From the NCBI RefSeq assembly GCF_006716695.1, contig NZ_VFPN01000002.1, positions 124,001 to 188,000 on the forward strand: a DNA stretch of 64,000 bases. Reading direction: 5' to 3'. The stretch comes from Klugiella xanthotipulae. GTDB lineage: Bacteria > Actinomycetota > Actinomycetes > Actinomycetales > Microbacteriaceae. Below, one piece after another: positions 1 through 9,148 of the stretch. The notes beneath the pieces were generated by a model. The model was given only the letters and a program-made list of their open reading frames with translations. It was not told where the DNA came from and searched no databases. Within the stretch, counting starts at the first letter, position 1. Each line of letters starts with the position of its first letter. Made by a program: the position numbers and the translations under genes.

Positions 1-154
1 GGTCATACGAGTAACCACCGCTGAGAACGGGGCGCCCCAGTACCTCATAATCGCCCACCGCTCTCTGCGGGGTAGGCCTGCGAGCGACTCCTGATCCAGA
101 CATCGACTCACGTACAAGCGTTGTCTCGTGCGGGAAAGAAATGATGTTACTCAT
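1..154 (-). CDS. Probable LysM-domain protein, N-terminal part (runs off window)
   Basis: The reading frame starts at ATG 154-152 and stays open to the window edge (51 codons visible). A strong ribosome site, GGAGGAA, lies just upstream at about 157-164. The visible N-terminus (MSNIISFPHET, then a basic, proline-containing stretch) has no recognisable domain. The LysM call is an inference from position: in many actinobacteria the gene divergent from lexA encodes a small SOS-induced protein with a C-terminal LysM domain or a division inhibitor such as DivS. LexA-type boxes lie in its promoter region. The LysM domain itself would be outside the window. Confidence 0.5.
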   Translation of the reverse strand, partial: MSNIISFPHETTLVRESMSGSGVARRPTPQRAVGDYEVLGRPVLSGGYSYD

Positions 155-216
155 GGGTTCCTCCTTCAACAGATGCCCGGCAAGCTGAAACTCCCAGCCC
201 TTATCGAATCTCTGTT

Positions 217-232
217 TCGAATATATCTTCGA
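217..232. promoter_or_regulatory. LexA (SOS) box 1, divergent promoter side
   Basis: TCGAATATATCTTCGA matches the actinobacterial SOS box TCGAAC-N4-GTTCGA at 10 of 12 defined bases. It covers a minus-strand -10 candidate (TATATT, 225-220) whose -35 candidate TTGATT lies at 248-243 with a 17-base spacer, so LexA bound here should block the gene at 1-154. Confidence 0.75.
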
Positions 233-246
233 TTATTCGAATAATC
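231..246. promoter_or_regulatory. Perfect 16-bp palindrome in the SOS divergon
   Basis: GATTATTCGAATAATC is a perfect dyad. It abuts SOS box 1 and lies in the spacer of the minus-strand promoter. It has a TTCGAA core but lacks the full LexA spacing, so it is either a degenerate second LexA site or a site for another protein. Confidence 0.5.
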
Positions 247-287
247 AAGCAAATCTTCGGCTAATTTTTCAAAACTTCTCGCGACAC

Positions 288-328
288 TCGAATATATGTT
301 TGCCATGTTTCTGAAACATCACTACAGT
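288..328 (+). promoter_or_regulatory. lexA promoter with SOS box 2
   Basis: A -35 TTGCCA (300-305), a 17-base spacer and a -10 TACAGT (323-328) form a good vegetative promoter for lexA. A second LexA-like box (288-303, TCGAATATATGTTTGC, 9 of 12 matches) overlaps the -35, as expected for lexA autorepression. A further dyad, ATGTTTC-t-GAAACAT (305-319), fills the spacer. The predicted leader to the lexA start is about 110 bases. Confidence 0.6.
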
Positions 329-443
329 TTTGGGTACGGCACCGGCTTGACCAGCGGCGCTAGCAGTACTCAATCAGAGACCACTGACATCGGGAGTTCC
401 GCCCGCACACCATCACGTCCATCGACCTAATAGGGAGAACCGC

Positions 444-1157
444 ATGAGCGACATCACCGGCGAGGCAGCGACTGCCCCGCCACGGCGGCGGCGTAAAAAC
501 CTCAGCGCAAAACAGGTCGCCATCATGGAGGTCATTCAAAACGCGGTCAAGCAGCAGGGCTACCCACCCAGCATGCGCGAGATTGGAGATGCGGTCGGCT
601 TATCCTCCCTCTCAAGCGTTACTCACCAACTCAATCAGCTTGAGTTGAGTGGATACCTACGCCGCGATCCGAACCGTCCACGCGCCCTCGAAATCCTCAT
701 CGAGTTGCCCAACTCAGGCGAAAGAGCATCTCCCGCGGGCTCTTCGCCCTCCGAAATCACACCGCCCAGCCCCATCGGCGACGCCGCGATGGTCCCTCTC
801 GTGGGCCGCATCGCTGCCGGGATTCCGATCACCGCCGAGCAGCAGGTTGAAGAAGTTGTCCCACTCCCTCGTCAGCTCGTCGGTAAGGGCGAACTGTTCA
901 TGCTCCGGGTGGTCGGTGATTCAATGGTTGATGCCGCCATCTGTGACGGTGATTTTGTCGTGGTGCGTCAACAAAATACGGCCGATAACGGCGATATAGT
1001 CGCGGCAATGCTCGATGATGAGGCCACGGTCAAAGTCTTTAAGCAGCGTGACGGTCACACCTGGCTGCTTCCCCGCAACACCGCATTCGAGCCCATCCTC
1101 GGCGACTACGCCCAGGTTCTGGGCAAGGTCGTTGCGGTTCTGCGTTCAATCAAATAA
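444..1157 (+). CDS. lexA: LexA, SOS transcriptional repressor
   Basis: LexA represses DNA-damage genes and inactivates itself by cleavage when RecA filaments form. The 237-residue protein has the winged helix N-terminal domain (about 20-85, with the [13 protein letters not shown] recognition region), a Ser/Pro-rich linker, the A125-G126 cleavage site, and the catalytic pair Ser160 (VGDSM) and Lys197 (ATVKVF). Start ATG 444 has an AGGGAGA ribosome site. SOS boxes upstream show autoregulation. Length and all key residues are as in active LexA. Confidence 0.98.
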   Translation: MSDITGEAATAPPRRRRKNLSAKQVAIMEVIQNAVKQQGYPPSMREIGDAVGLSSLSSVTHQLNQLELSGYLRRDPNRPRALEILIELPNSGERASPAGSSPSEITPPSPIGDAAMVPLVGRIAAGIPITAEQQVEEVVPLPRQLVGKGELFMLRVVGDSMVDAAICDGDFVVVRQQNTADNGDIVAAMLDDEATVKVFKQRDGHTWLLPRNTAFEPILGDYAQVLGKVVAVLRSIK

Positions 1158-1251
1158 CGTTCGGTGGGATAGCACCCGACCAAACGATGCCCTGCTCGGT
1201 CCGATAAAACTCAGTCAGGTGCCGCTCAGCCGAGTGCATCCTTGACGCCAC

Positions 1252-1299
1252 GAACGAGGAGGTGCCCCAACCCAACGGGGTTAGGGCACCTCCTCGTTC
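1252..1299. terminator. Bidirectional terminator between lexA and metE
   Basis: A perfect 16-bp stem (1252-1267 with 1284-1299) encloses a second 5-bp stem (1269-1273 with 1278-1282) and a 4-base loop. It sits between convergent lexA and metE and can serve both. Confidence 0.85.
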
Positions 1300-1321
1300 C
1301 CAGGCGGACCTAGAGATTATG

Positions 1322-3634
1322 CTACCCGCGTGCGGCGCGCGTGGCCTCCAGAATGTTAGTCAGGCTAGCCGTCGTCTCCTCATAGCCACGCGTTTTGAGA
1401 CCGCAGTCCGGATTGATCCACACTTGGCTCGCGGGGATCTCGCCCAGGGCTGTCGCGATCAACTCACTGATCTCGGCGACGCTGGGGACTCGGGGCGAGT
1501 GGATATCGTAGACGCCCGGCCCGATGCCGTGATCAAACCCGCTCGCCTTAATATCGTGCACCACCTCCATCTTGGAGCGGGCCGCCTCGATGCTCGTTAC
1601 GTCGGCATCCAACGCGCGAATCGCGTCAATGACAACGCCGAATTCCGAGTAGCACAGATGCGTATGGATCTGTGTGGCATCCGCCGCACCGGCGGTTGAC
1701 AGGCGAAACGAGTTAACCGACCAGTCGAGGTAGTCTGCTTGGTCGGCGACTTTGAGGGGCAATAACTCGCGCAGAGCGGGCTCGTCCACCTGGATGATAC
1801 CGATACCGGCTTCCTCCAGATCAGCGATCTCATCGCGCAGGGCGAGAGCAACCTGGTTGGCCGTTTCGGCGAGCGGTTGATCGTCACGCACGAACGACCA
1901 GGCGAGAATTGTCACGGGACCGGTCAGCATCCCCTTGACCGGCTTCTCGGTCAGCGATTGAGTGAAGGCGCTCCACTCAACCGTGAACGGCGCAGGACGG
2001 GACACATCGCCCCAGAGCAGCGAGGGACGGGTGGCTCGGGTGCCGTACGACTGCACCCACCCGTTCTGGGTCACGTCGAAACCATCAAAGTTCTCGGCAA
2101 AATACTGCACCATATCGTTGCGCTCGGGTTCACCGTGCACAAGGACGTCAAGGCCGATCTCCTCCTGCAAAGCCACCACGCGACGAATCTCCTCACGCAG
2201 AAACTCGTTGTACTGCGCCTCAGTAATATCACCGCGCACAAACGATGCGCGAGCACGGCGGATGTCCCCCGTCTGCGGGAAAGATCCGATCGTTGTCGTG
2301 GGCAGGTCAGGCAGGTTGAGCGCCGCAGCCTGGGCGGCTACCCGGGCAGCATACTCACCTCGCGAGAAGTCGTCAGCGGTGAGTGCGGCTGTGCGAGCAC
2401 GCACAACCGGATCGTGCACACCGGGAGCCGCCAGCCGATCGGCAAGAGCCGCGGCGGAGGCGGCCAACTCGGCGGAGATGCTCCCCCGTCCGTTGACGAG
2501 GCCTGTGGCGAGAGTGGCAATCTGGCCCACCTTCTGCTCCGCAAATGCTAGCCAACTCTTCAGCTGATCACTCAGGTACGGTTCATCATTCACATCGTGT
2601 GGCACATGCTGTAGCGACGTGGAACTCGCGACAGCCACAGCCCCGGAACCCAGCCCACGCAGAGCCTCAAGCGTGTCCGCGGCCACGGTGAGGTCGCCGC
2701 GCCACACGTTGTGTCCATCCACCACGCCACCCACCAGAGTCTTAGCCTCCAGGCCGGGCGTAAACTCGGGCAGACTGCCCCGCACAAGGTCGAGACTGAT
2801 GGCCTCGACGGCGGTTCCAGCCAGCACAGGCAGGGCGTCATCAAGACTCGCATAGGGAGCCGCAACAAAAATCTGCGGACGATCCGTGTCGTCGCCCAAT
2901 TCGCGGTAGGCCTTCTCTGCTGCGGTGAGCACCGTCAAACGGTCCTCGTTGAGGCTCTCGCTCACGAGGCCGGGCTCGTCCAGCTGGACCCACTCAGCAC
3001 CGGCGGCACGCAGAGCTCTTAGCAACTCCCGATACACGGGCAACAGGTCGGCCAGGCGTGACAGGGGGCGGAAGCCCTCAGGGGCATCCTCGCTGGCTTT
3101 ACTCAGCAGTAGGAAAGTCACGGGGCCCACAATCACGGGACGCGTTACGTAGCCCTGTGCAACGGCTTCCGCATACTGCGCAACGAGACGGGTCGAGGCC
3201 AGGTGGAAGTTGGTTTCTGGCCCGATCTCGGGCACTGAATAGTGGTAGTTGGTGTCGAACCACTTGGTCATCTCAACGGGCAGGTGCTCGCCTTCACCAC
3301 GGGCAATCGTAAAGTACCCTGCCAGATCGACGGCGCCCTCAGCATCCTCCAGATAGCTAAATCGGGCGGGCGTGGCCCCCACTGTGACCGCGGCATCCAG
3401 CACCTGGTCGTAGTAGCTAAACGACTCAGGGATCGCGGAACCGCGACCATCGAGGCCCAGTTCAACGAGTCGGTCGCGGGTAGCGGCCCGCAGTTCAGCG
3501 CTCACCCGCTCCAACTCAGCCGCCGTGATATCGCCCTTCCAGAACGACTCAACGGCGCGCTTCAGCTCGCGGCGGCGACCGATACGGGGATAACCCAGGA
3601 TCGTTCCGGTGGGAAAAGGTGCTGGTGTGCTCAT
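1322..3634 (-). CDS. metE: Cobalamin-independent methionine synthase
   Basis: MetE transfers the methyl group of 5-methyltetrahydropteroyl-polyglutamate to homocysteine in the last step of methionine synthesis. The 770-residue protein has the usual full length, with an N-terminal half (starting TILGYPRIG) and a catalytic C-terminal barrel. The zinc ligands are visible as H659 and C661 (HTHLCYSEF) and C744 (NPDCGLKTRGYEE). It is the last gene of a three-gene unit: its ATG overlaps the metF stop (ATGA), so it is probably translationally coupled to metF, which makes its methyl donor. Confidence 0.97.
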   Translation of the reverse strand: MSTPAPFPTGTILGYPRIGRRRELKRAVESFWKGDITAAELERVSAELRAATRDRLVELGLDGRGSAIPESFSYYDQVLDAAVTVGATPARFSYLEDAEGAVDLAGYFTIARGEGEHLPVEMTKWFDTNYHYSVPEIGPETNFHLASTRLVAQYAEAVAQGYVTRPVIVGPVTFLLLSKASEDAPEGFRPLSRLADLLPVYRELLRALRAAGAEWVQLDEPGLVSESLNEDRLTVLTAAEKAYRELGDDTDRPQIFVAAPYASLDDALPVLAGTAVEAISLDLVRGSLPEFTPGLEAKTLVGGVVDGHNVWRGDLTVAADTLEALRGLGSGAVAVASSTSLQHVPHDVNDEPYLSDQLKSWLAFAEQKVGQIATLATGLVNGRGSISAELAASAAALADRLAAPGVHDPVVRARTAALTADDFSRGEYAARVAAQAAALNLPDLPTTTIGSFPQTGDIRRARASFVRGDITEAQYNEFLREEIRRVVALQEEIGLDVLVHGEPERNDMVQYFAENFDGFDVTQNGWVQSYGTRATRPSLLWGDVSRPAPFTVEWSAFTQSLTEKPVKGMLTGPVTILAWSFVRDDQPLAETANQVALALRDEIADLEEAGIGIIQVDEPALRELLPLKVADQADYLDWSVNSFRLSTAGAADATQIHTHLCYSEFGVVIDAIRALDADVTSIEAARSKMEVVHDIKASGFDHGIGPGVYDIHSPRVPSVAEISELIATALGEIPASQVWINPDCGLKTRGYEETTASLTNILEATRAARG

Positions 3635-4569
3635 GCGATTTCCTTGTCAAATGGATGGGTGGTGATCACTCCGAGCTCGCGGAGAACCGAGAGCGCGGAC
3701 TGGTGTCTATTGAAGGTGTAAAGATGGATGCCGGGGGCCCCCGACTCAATCAGCTCCGTTGCGAGGCGGGTCGTGTGGGCCACACCGTACTCCGGGGCAA
3801 AACCGTCTGCAGCCTGAAAATCGGCGAGCAGGTCGGCGGGGGCGACTTGTCCGGCTAACTCGGAAACTTTGCGCAACTGGGCCTCGGTCGATACAGGCAT
3901 CAGCCCCGGCAAGATCGGGATGCTCACACCTGCCTCGCGCGCCGCAGCGACGTAGTCGAGGTAGTCGTCGGCGTAGAAAAAAAGTTGAGTAATAGCAAAC
4001 TCGGCACCGGCCTCCTGCTTAGCCAGCAGCGCTAACACGTCCTGATGCTTCGTTTCAGAACGTATATGACCGTTAGGAAACGCGGCGATGCACACTCGCC
4101 CGGCGGCTGGCCCGGCACCCGCCAGACCCACATCCGGCGCGTGCTCGGCGACACGGCGCGCCACGGTGGCGCGAATCAACCGCACGAGTTCGGCGGTGTC
4201 ACCCAACTCGCCCAGTTCAACCTCCTCCTCGGGGACTCCCGCGGGCGGGTCACCCCGCAGTGCAAGAAAGTCGTAGACACCCGCGGCACAGAACTCAGCA
4301 ACCAACTGTTCGATTTCGGCACGCGTCGAGCCGATCGAGGTGAGGTGCGCGAGGGGTTTCGCTGTCGTGTGCTCGCGGATGTATCGGAGCAAGTCGAGCG
4401 AAGAATCACGGCTTGACCCACTCGCACCGTAGGTTACCGAGATAAAATCCGGACCAGCCGCCGCAAGATTCTGGACGGTATGCCCGAGTGAGAGGGCCGC
4501 GCGGGCGCTGCGGGCAGGGAACACCTCAAAAGAAAACGGCACGAACCCGCCGCGCGCAGCGGCGCTCAC
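3631..4569 (-). CDS. metF: 5,10-methylenetetrahydrofolate reductase
   Basis: MetF reduces methylene-THF to 5-methyl-THF with FAD, supplying MetE. The 312-residue protein shows the family pattern: FSFEVFPARS near the N-terminus, VTYGASGSSR, then ALRGDPP and the FAD-site region ITQLFFYADDY. The start is GTG 4569, overlapping the upstream stop by 4 bases (GTGA). It is sandwiched between two MetE-type methyltransferases in one transcript, which fits a pathway operon. Confidence 0.96.
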   Translation of the reverse strand: MSAAARGGFVPFSFEVFPARSARAALSLGHTVQNLAAAGPDFISVTYGASGSSRDSSLDLLRYIREHTTAKPLAHLTSIGSTRAEIEQLVAEFCAAGVYDFLALRGDPPAGVPEEEVELGELGDTAELVRLIRATVARRVAEHAPDVGLAGAGPAAGRVCIAAFPNGHIRSETKHQDVLALLAKQEAGAEFAITQLFFYADDYLDYVAAAREAGVSIPILPGLMPVSTEAQLRKVSELAGQVAPADLLADFQAADGFAPEYGVAHTTRLATELIESGAPGIHLYTFNRHQSALSVLRELGVITTHPFDKEIA

Positions 4570-5732
4570 AGCCCACCGGCCCAGGTGACGGAACCGCCCA
4601 GCTCCTCGGCCGCTAGACGGGTACCCTCCACACGGGCGGTGATCTTCGCAAACGCGATGTCACGAGCCGCATCCGGTGACCCGTGCCGAGGCTTGTCGTC
4701 AATCGAAAAGGGTGAAAATCCGCAATCATCCGTTGAACCGAGACGCTCAGCGGGCACGTAGCGCGCGGCCGACACGATCTGAGCCCGCACCTCATCGACC
4801 GACTCCACCCGCGGCTGCTTGGGATCGGTCACACCGATCAGCACCTGCTGTGCCACCCCGCCGGCTGAGGGTCGGAGAGTTCGGCCAATCAACTCGTAGA
4901 CCCGCTCACGATCAGGCTCACTCGCGAGTTGCACAAGGAAATAACCGGCATCCAGTTGAAACAGTTCGGGCAATAACTGTGCGTAGTCTACGTCGGCGCT
5001 GTGAGCTGAATCCAGATCGCTGCCCGGGCATGTATGCAGACCGATATTAGCTCGCTCAGATGCCGTAAACCGCTCAAAAACGCGGTTGTTTAGCTCGATA
5101 AAGTCACCCAGCAGCTTCCGCCCTGTCCAGGGATTACGGGCGTCACCGCGCAGCGCGAGGCGCCCCTCTGTGAAGTCAATCGAAACCCGGCTAGCCCCAG
5201 CAGCAAATGTACGCCGAATATCCAACTCACACTCATCGACGAGGTCCCCGAGAAACTCATCACGACGATAACCGTCAATCTGCCCATCCAGCGGGTAGAG
5301 CAGGGAGAGCAGAGAGGGCGCGATCACGGCCTGTTTGAGTGGGAGTTCTGTGAGGGGGCGCGCAGCGATCACGTTCGAGGCGGCATAGCTGCGGTAGGCA
5401 AACGGCCCGGCGGTGAGGCGCGGTAACTGACGGTGGTGTCCGTCCTCGAATATCGCAAAGTATTGACCGTCGAGGGCGAGGTTCTCGCCTAACTCGGCAC
5501 CGCCCAGCGTCTCCGCAAACGGGTAGGTGGCAAAACTCGACACCCGCTGCTCACCGTCCGTGATGAGTGGCGAACCTGTCGCCGCAAAGCGCTCAAGGGT
5601 ATCCGCCACGGCAAGATCCTGCTCACGCTCAACCTGATCCCTCCCGATGAGTCCGGCATCGTAATCAATGAGTGCGCTCTGCAGGCGGGTCGGGCGCGGC
5701 AGAGAACCAACGGGTTCAGTACGAAGGGTCAC
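4566..5732 (-). CDS. Short MetE-like (C-terminal domain only) methyltransferase
   Basis: This 388-residue protein matches only the catalytic barrel of cobalamin-independent methionine synthase (UROD/MetE-like fold). The zinc-site pattern is kept: His and Cys in GLHTCPGSD and a late Cys in DDCGFSPF. It lacks the N-terminal half of MetE. Such short forms are reported to use other methyl donors, but its donor cannot be read from sequence. It starts at GTG 5732 with GGAGGTC upstream and is the first gene of the overlapping operon with metF and full-length metE. The presence of both forms in one operon argues for distinct donors or conditions. Confidence 0.85.
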   Translation of the reverse strand: MTLRTEPVGSLPRPTRLQSALIDYDAGLIGRDQVEREQDLAVADTLERFAATGSPLITDGEQRVSSFATYPFAETLGGAELGENLALDGQYFAIFEDGHHRQLPRLTAGPFAYRSYAASNVIAARPLTELPLKQAVIAPSLLSLLYPLDGQIDGYRRDEFLGDLVDECELDIRRTFAAGASRVSIDFTEGRLALRGDARNPWTGRKLLGDFIELNNRVFERFTASERANIGLHTCPGSDLDSAHSADVDYAQLLPELFQLDAGYFLVQLASEPDRERVYELIGRTLRPSAGGVAQQVLIGVTDPKQPRVESVDEVRAQIVSAARYVPAERLGSTDDCGFSPFSIDDKPRHGSPDAARDIAFAKITARVEGTRLAAEELGGSVTWAGGL

Positions 5733-5907
5733 ACGACCTCCAGGGGAAGAGCGGATGCCGCTGACACCGCTCGCTCACAGGCACGGCCCAACGACAGTAC
5801 GGACTGTCGGGGCGGGTGCCGGGCTCGGCTGTCGCTCCGCCCGCGATGCAGACCGCAGGCTTAGCAGCAGACTAGCAGCAGACCCGAGGAGACCTGCAAC
5901 CCGGCCA
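5733..5907. other. Intergenic region upstream of the methionine operon
   Basis: This GC-rich stretch holds the promoter and leader of the operon at 1322-5732 and the 3' flank of the methyltransferase gene at 5908. It contains GGGCGG/CCGCCC complementary runs that could form a leader hairpin, but I could not match it to a SAM, SAH or cobalamin riboswitch. Confidence 0.3.
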
Positions 5908-6555
5908 TCATTCTGTGACGGAGTGTGACACGACCGAGTTCTGTGCGGATCCACTGCGCACACGGAGCAGTCGGTAGCCCTTGCTCGTGGCCGTACGGCT
6001 CACACAGAAATTAGCTGGGAGCTCATCCTCTAACCAGCGGTGAAGGGAGTCGGAGCCCAGGTTTCGCTGCACGACCAGATAGGCATCGGACCCCTGCTCC
6101 AGGCGAGGCAGCCAGCTGAGCAGCATGTCGTGCAGCACCTTTTTTCCCACGCGAATGGGTGGGTTCGACCAGATGGCTGAGAAACGGATGTCGTCGGGCA
6201 CGTCCTCGGGACGGGCAGTACGAATATTGGTCACGCCCACAGCATCGGCGTTGAGTCGCACGAGTTCACGTGCCCGGTCGTTCACATCAACCGCCCAGAC
6301 GGTACTCTCGGGTGATTCCAACGCCGCGGTGAGGCCGATCGGACCCCAGCCGCAACCCAGATCAAGAATATTACCGGTGGCAGGTGGCTCCGGCACATAA
6401 TCGAGAAGTACCTGGGTGCCCTGGTCCAGCCGGTCGGGGCTAAAAACCCCGCCTGCTGTGGTCAGATTGCGTGTGGCCCCCGCCAGCATCACCGAAATTG
6501 ATTTCGGCCGAAAGCTGCTCTCCGGGGTCGAGGTAAAATAGTGGTCTCCGCCCAT
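5908..6555 (-). CDS. RsmC-like class I SAM-dependent methyltransferase
   Basis: The 215-residue protein has the Rossmann methyltransferase motif I ILDLGCGWGPIG, an acidic motif II (VWAVDVN), and the WSNPPIR motif typical of N2-guanine methyltransferases of the RsmC/RlmG group (NPPF/Y type). A 16S or 23S rRNA guanine is therefore the likely substrate, though this is inference. I chose ATG 6555 (MGGDHYF) because related proteins start just before the DHYF motif. The frame is open further upstream to 6981, but that part is antisense to hflX and has shadow-like composition. Divergent from hflX with a 55-base gap. Confidence 0.85.
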   Translation of the reverse strand: MGGDHYFTSTPESSFRPKSISVMLAGATRNLTTAGGVFSPDRLDQGTQVLLDYVPEPPATGNILDLGCGWGPIGLTAALESPESTVWAVDVNDRARELVRLNADAVGVTNIRTARPEDVPDDIRFSAIWSNPPIRVGKKVLHDMLLSWLPRLEQGSDAYLVVQRNLGSDSLHRWLEDELPANFCVSRTATSKGYRLLRVRSGSAQNSVVSHSVTE

Positions 6556-6610
6556 TGGACCAGTATCCCAGACTTCCCGCGTTCCGAGAGCCAGGGTATC
6601 CTGGGGCGTA

Positions 6611-8185
6611 ATGACTACTAGTTCGGGCACCTCAGACGATAACACCACCCCGGAAAGCACCGATTCGGATGCACCCACTACCCGCGATGAGGCGGCGGTT
6701 GACCGCGTGCTTGGGGCGGCTGCGGCGACCGCGTCAGGCTTCTCCCTCTTTCGCGATGGTGCAGCCCAGGCTCTCGACCGCACGGTTGATCGGCATTTCC
6801 GTAGCTCTTCCGACGGCGACCAATTTGACCGCGACGACCGCAATGCCCTGAAACGGGTGGCCGGACTCTCCACCGAGCTCGACGACGTCACCGAGGTTGA
6901 ATACCGCCAACTACGCCTCGAAAACGTGGTGTTGATCGGGGTGTATTCGCAGGGCACACTCGCCGAGGCGGAAAACTCCATGCACGAGCTGGCCGCCCTG
7001 GCCGAGACCGCCGGAGCTGTTGTGCTTGATGGGCTGCTCCAGCGCCGCCCCTACCCCGACCCGAGCACCTACCTCGGCAAGGGAAAGGCCATGCAACTGC
7101 GTGACACCGTTGCTGCCCTCGGGGCCGACACCGTCATCGCTGACAGCGAGCTTTCTCCCAGCCAACGGCGCGCCCTGGAAGATGTGGTGAAGGTGAAGGT
7201 CATCGACCGCACCGCCGTCATCCTTGATATCTTCAGCCAACACGCCAAAAGCCGCGAGGGTAAAGCCCAGGTGGAGCTGGCCCAGCTGGAGTATCTGCTC
7301 CCCCGTCTCCGCGGCTGGGGAGATTCGATGTCCCGCCAGGCCGGCGGCCAGGTGGGTGGCGCGGGGGCCGGGATGGGCTCGCGCGGCCCCGGTGAGACCA
7401 AAATTGAACTCGACCGCCGCCGCATCCACATCAGGATGTCCAAACTACGCAAACAGATTGCCGCGATGGCACCGGCCCGTGAGGCCAAACGCGCCAACCG
7501 CAAGCGCCACCAGGTGCCCTCGGTCACGATCGTGGGTTACACAAACGCCGGCAAGTCAAGTCTGCTCAACCGCATCACCCATGCCGGGCTACTCGTAGAG
7601 AATGCCCTCTTCGCTACCCTCGACTCAACCGTGCGCCGCACCGAGACCGCGGATGGTCGCGAGTACACTCTCGCCGATACCGTCGGCTTTGTGCGCAACC
7701 TGCCCCATCAATTGGTCGAAGCATTCCAGTCCACGTTCGAGGAGGCTCGGAACGCTGACCTCATCGTGCACGTCGTGGATGCGTCCCACCCGGATCCCGC
7801 AGGGCAGATCGGTACCGTGCGCGACGTGCTCGGCGAAGCCGGGGCCCGCGGGGTTCCAGAGCTTGTTGTTTTTAATAAAGCGGATTTGATCGGTGATGGT
7901 GATCGCTTGGTACTGCGGGGGCTAGAACCTGGCTCGGTGTTTGTGTCGGCACGCACTGGTGAGGGAGTCCCGGAACTACTCACCCGCATTGACGGGCTCA
8001 TTCCCGATCCCTCCGTAGATATGACCGTACTCATCCCTTTCAATCGCGGCGAGCTTGTGGCCGCGCTGCACGAAAACAACCGGGTGCTGAGTGTGGACTA
8101 TGTGGAGGGTGGAACCCTGGTCCACACTCTCGTCTCCCCCGACTTGGCGGCACAGTTAGAAGAGTTTCGCCGGCAGCCTGAGTGA
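6611..8185 (+). CDS. hflX: HflX ribosome-associated GTPase
   Basis: HflX is a translational GTPase that splits stalled or hibernating ribosomes. The 524-residue protein has the N-terminal HflX domain (about 100-290, including DPSTYLGKGK and the glycine-rich SRGPGETKIELD), followed by the G domain: G1 GYTNAGKSS (about 308-316), G3 DTVGF (about 356) and G4 NKAD (about 422). The first 90 residues are a Ser/Thr/Asp-rich actinobacterial extension. It is monocistronic, convergent with dapF. Confidence 0.97.
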   Translation: MTTSSGTSDDNTTPESTDSDAPTTRDEAAVDRVLGAAAATASGFSLFRDGAAQALDRTVDRHFRSSSDGDQFDRDDRNALKRVAGLSTELDDVTEVEYRQLRLENVVLIGVYSQGTLAEAENSMHELAALAETAGAVVLDGLLQRRPYPDPSTYLGKGKAMQLRDTVAALGADTVIADSELSPSQRRALEDVVKVKVIDRTAVILDIFSQHAKSREGKAQVELAQLEYLLPRLRGWGDSMSRQAGGQVGGAGAGMGSRGPGETKIELDRRRIHIRMSKLRKQIAAMAPAREAKRANRKRHQVPSVTIVGYTNAGKSSLLNRITHAGLLVENALFATLDSTVRRTETADGREYTLADTVGFVRNLPHQLVEAFQSTFEEARNADLIVHVVDASHPDPAGQIGTVRDVLGEAGARGVPELVVFNKADLIGDGDRLVLRGLEPGSVFVSARTGEGVPELLTRIDGLIPDPSVDMTVLIPFNRGELVAALHENNRVLSVDYVEGGTLVHTLVSPDLAAQLEEFRRQPE

Positions 8186-8254
8186 ATGCCCCGCGAAACG
8201 CGGAGAACGTTACGCGACTCTCCGGCGCTGAAAGACGTACCGCACACGGCCGGA

Positions 8255-9139
8255 TTAGAAGGGCAGTGTTACCCGACCGCGAAAGGTGAGCTCCGCCGGG
8301 CCGGAAAGCGACACATGCTCGCCTTCCTCAGTGGGAAACATCCGCACAGCAACGCGCCCACCGGGCACATCGACACGCCAGTGGTGCGGGGCTGAAGCAC
8401 CGGCCCAGTGCCTGATAGCAAGGGCCGCGGCAACGGCACCGGTTCCGCACGATAGAGTTTCTCCGCTGCCTCGCTCATGTACGCGCATCCGAATTTGCCC
8501 CACCCCGTCGTGCACGAGCGGGTCTTCTGGGACCACAAACTCTACGTTTGCTCCGTCTGGGGCGGGCGGGTCAAGCTGGGGTGGGTAGTTGAGGTCGAGG
8601 TCGGCCAACTCTTCAGAATGAGAGAGCGCAACGACCACGTGCGGATTACCCACGTTGATGCCGAGCCCCGGCCGAGCGACGGCCAGATCACGGGCACGCA
8701 CAAGCGGCTCGCCCCCGTCCAGCCGCCAGCGGCCCATATCTACCTGGTACCCGGTACGATTGCGCTGCACATCTTTCACACCAGCCCGTGTGCCCAAAAC
8801 GAGAGTCTCACCCATGTTGAGGTCAACCAGGCCCTCACTCAGCAGGTAGTGGGCAAAAACGCGGATACCATTGCCGCACATCTCGGACACACTCCCGTCC
8901 GCGTTCCAATAGTCCATAAACCACTCGGCAGCGGGGTCACTGGCCAGGCAGGCTTCTCCTTCAGGGAGATGACGGGATCGCACGACGCGGATAAAACCAT
9001 CGGCACCAATACCAAAGTGGCGGTCGCAGATCCACGCGATCTGTTCGGCGGTCAGCTGGGTGTCGCCCTCCGGGTCGCTGAACAGCACGAAGTCGTTGCC
9101 CGTTCCGTGTCCTTTAACAAAGCTGATGGTGGAAGTCAT
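8255..9139 (-). CDS. dapF: Diaminopimelate epimerase
   Basis: DapF interconverts LL- and meso-diaminopimelate for lysine and peptidoglycan. The 294-residue protein carries both catalytic cysteines, C88 (EMCGNGIR) and C231 (LSCGTGA). It is last in the recA-recX-miaB-miaA-dapF run, 9 bases after miaA. Other lysine genes (dapA, dapB) are in this window. Confidence 0.97.
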   Translation of the reverse strand: MTSTISFVKGHGTGNDFVLFSDPEGDTQLTAEQIAWICDRHFGIGADGFIRVVRSRHLPEGEACLASDPAAEWFMDYWNADGSVSEMCGNGIRVFAHYLLSEGLVDLNMGETLVLGTRAGVKDVQRNRTGYQVDMGRWRLDGGEPLVRARDLAVARPGLGINVGNPHVVVALSHSEELADLDLNYPPQLDPPAPDGANVEFVVPEDPLVHDGVGQIRMRVHERGSGETLSCGTGAVAAALAIRHWAGASAPHHWRVDVPGGRVAVRMFPTEEGEHVSLSGPAELTFRGRVTLPF

Positions 9140-9148
9140 CCCACCAGC

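Noticed and set aside
5733-5907. Possible SAM, SAH or cobalamin riboswitch before the methionine operon
   Set aside because: I looked for the conserved core sequences of these riboswitches and did not find them. A covariance search with Infernal would settle this.
6556-6981. N-terminal extension of the RsmC-like methyltransferase by 142 residues
   Set aside because: It lies opposite the hflX start and coding region and is Ser/Arg-rich without family similarity; the methyltransferase core begins at 6555.
8191-8225. Short hairpins between hflX and dapF as a terminator
   Set aside because: CCGCG-aaa-CGCGG and an overlapping CGGAGA/TCTCCG pairing are short and mutually exclusive, with no T-run. 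Too weak to list.
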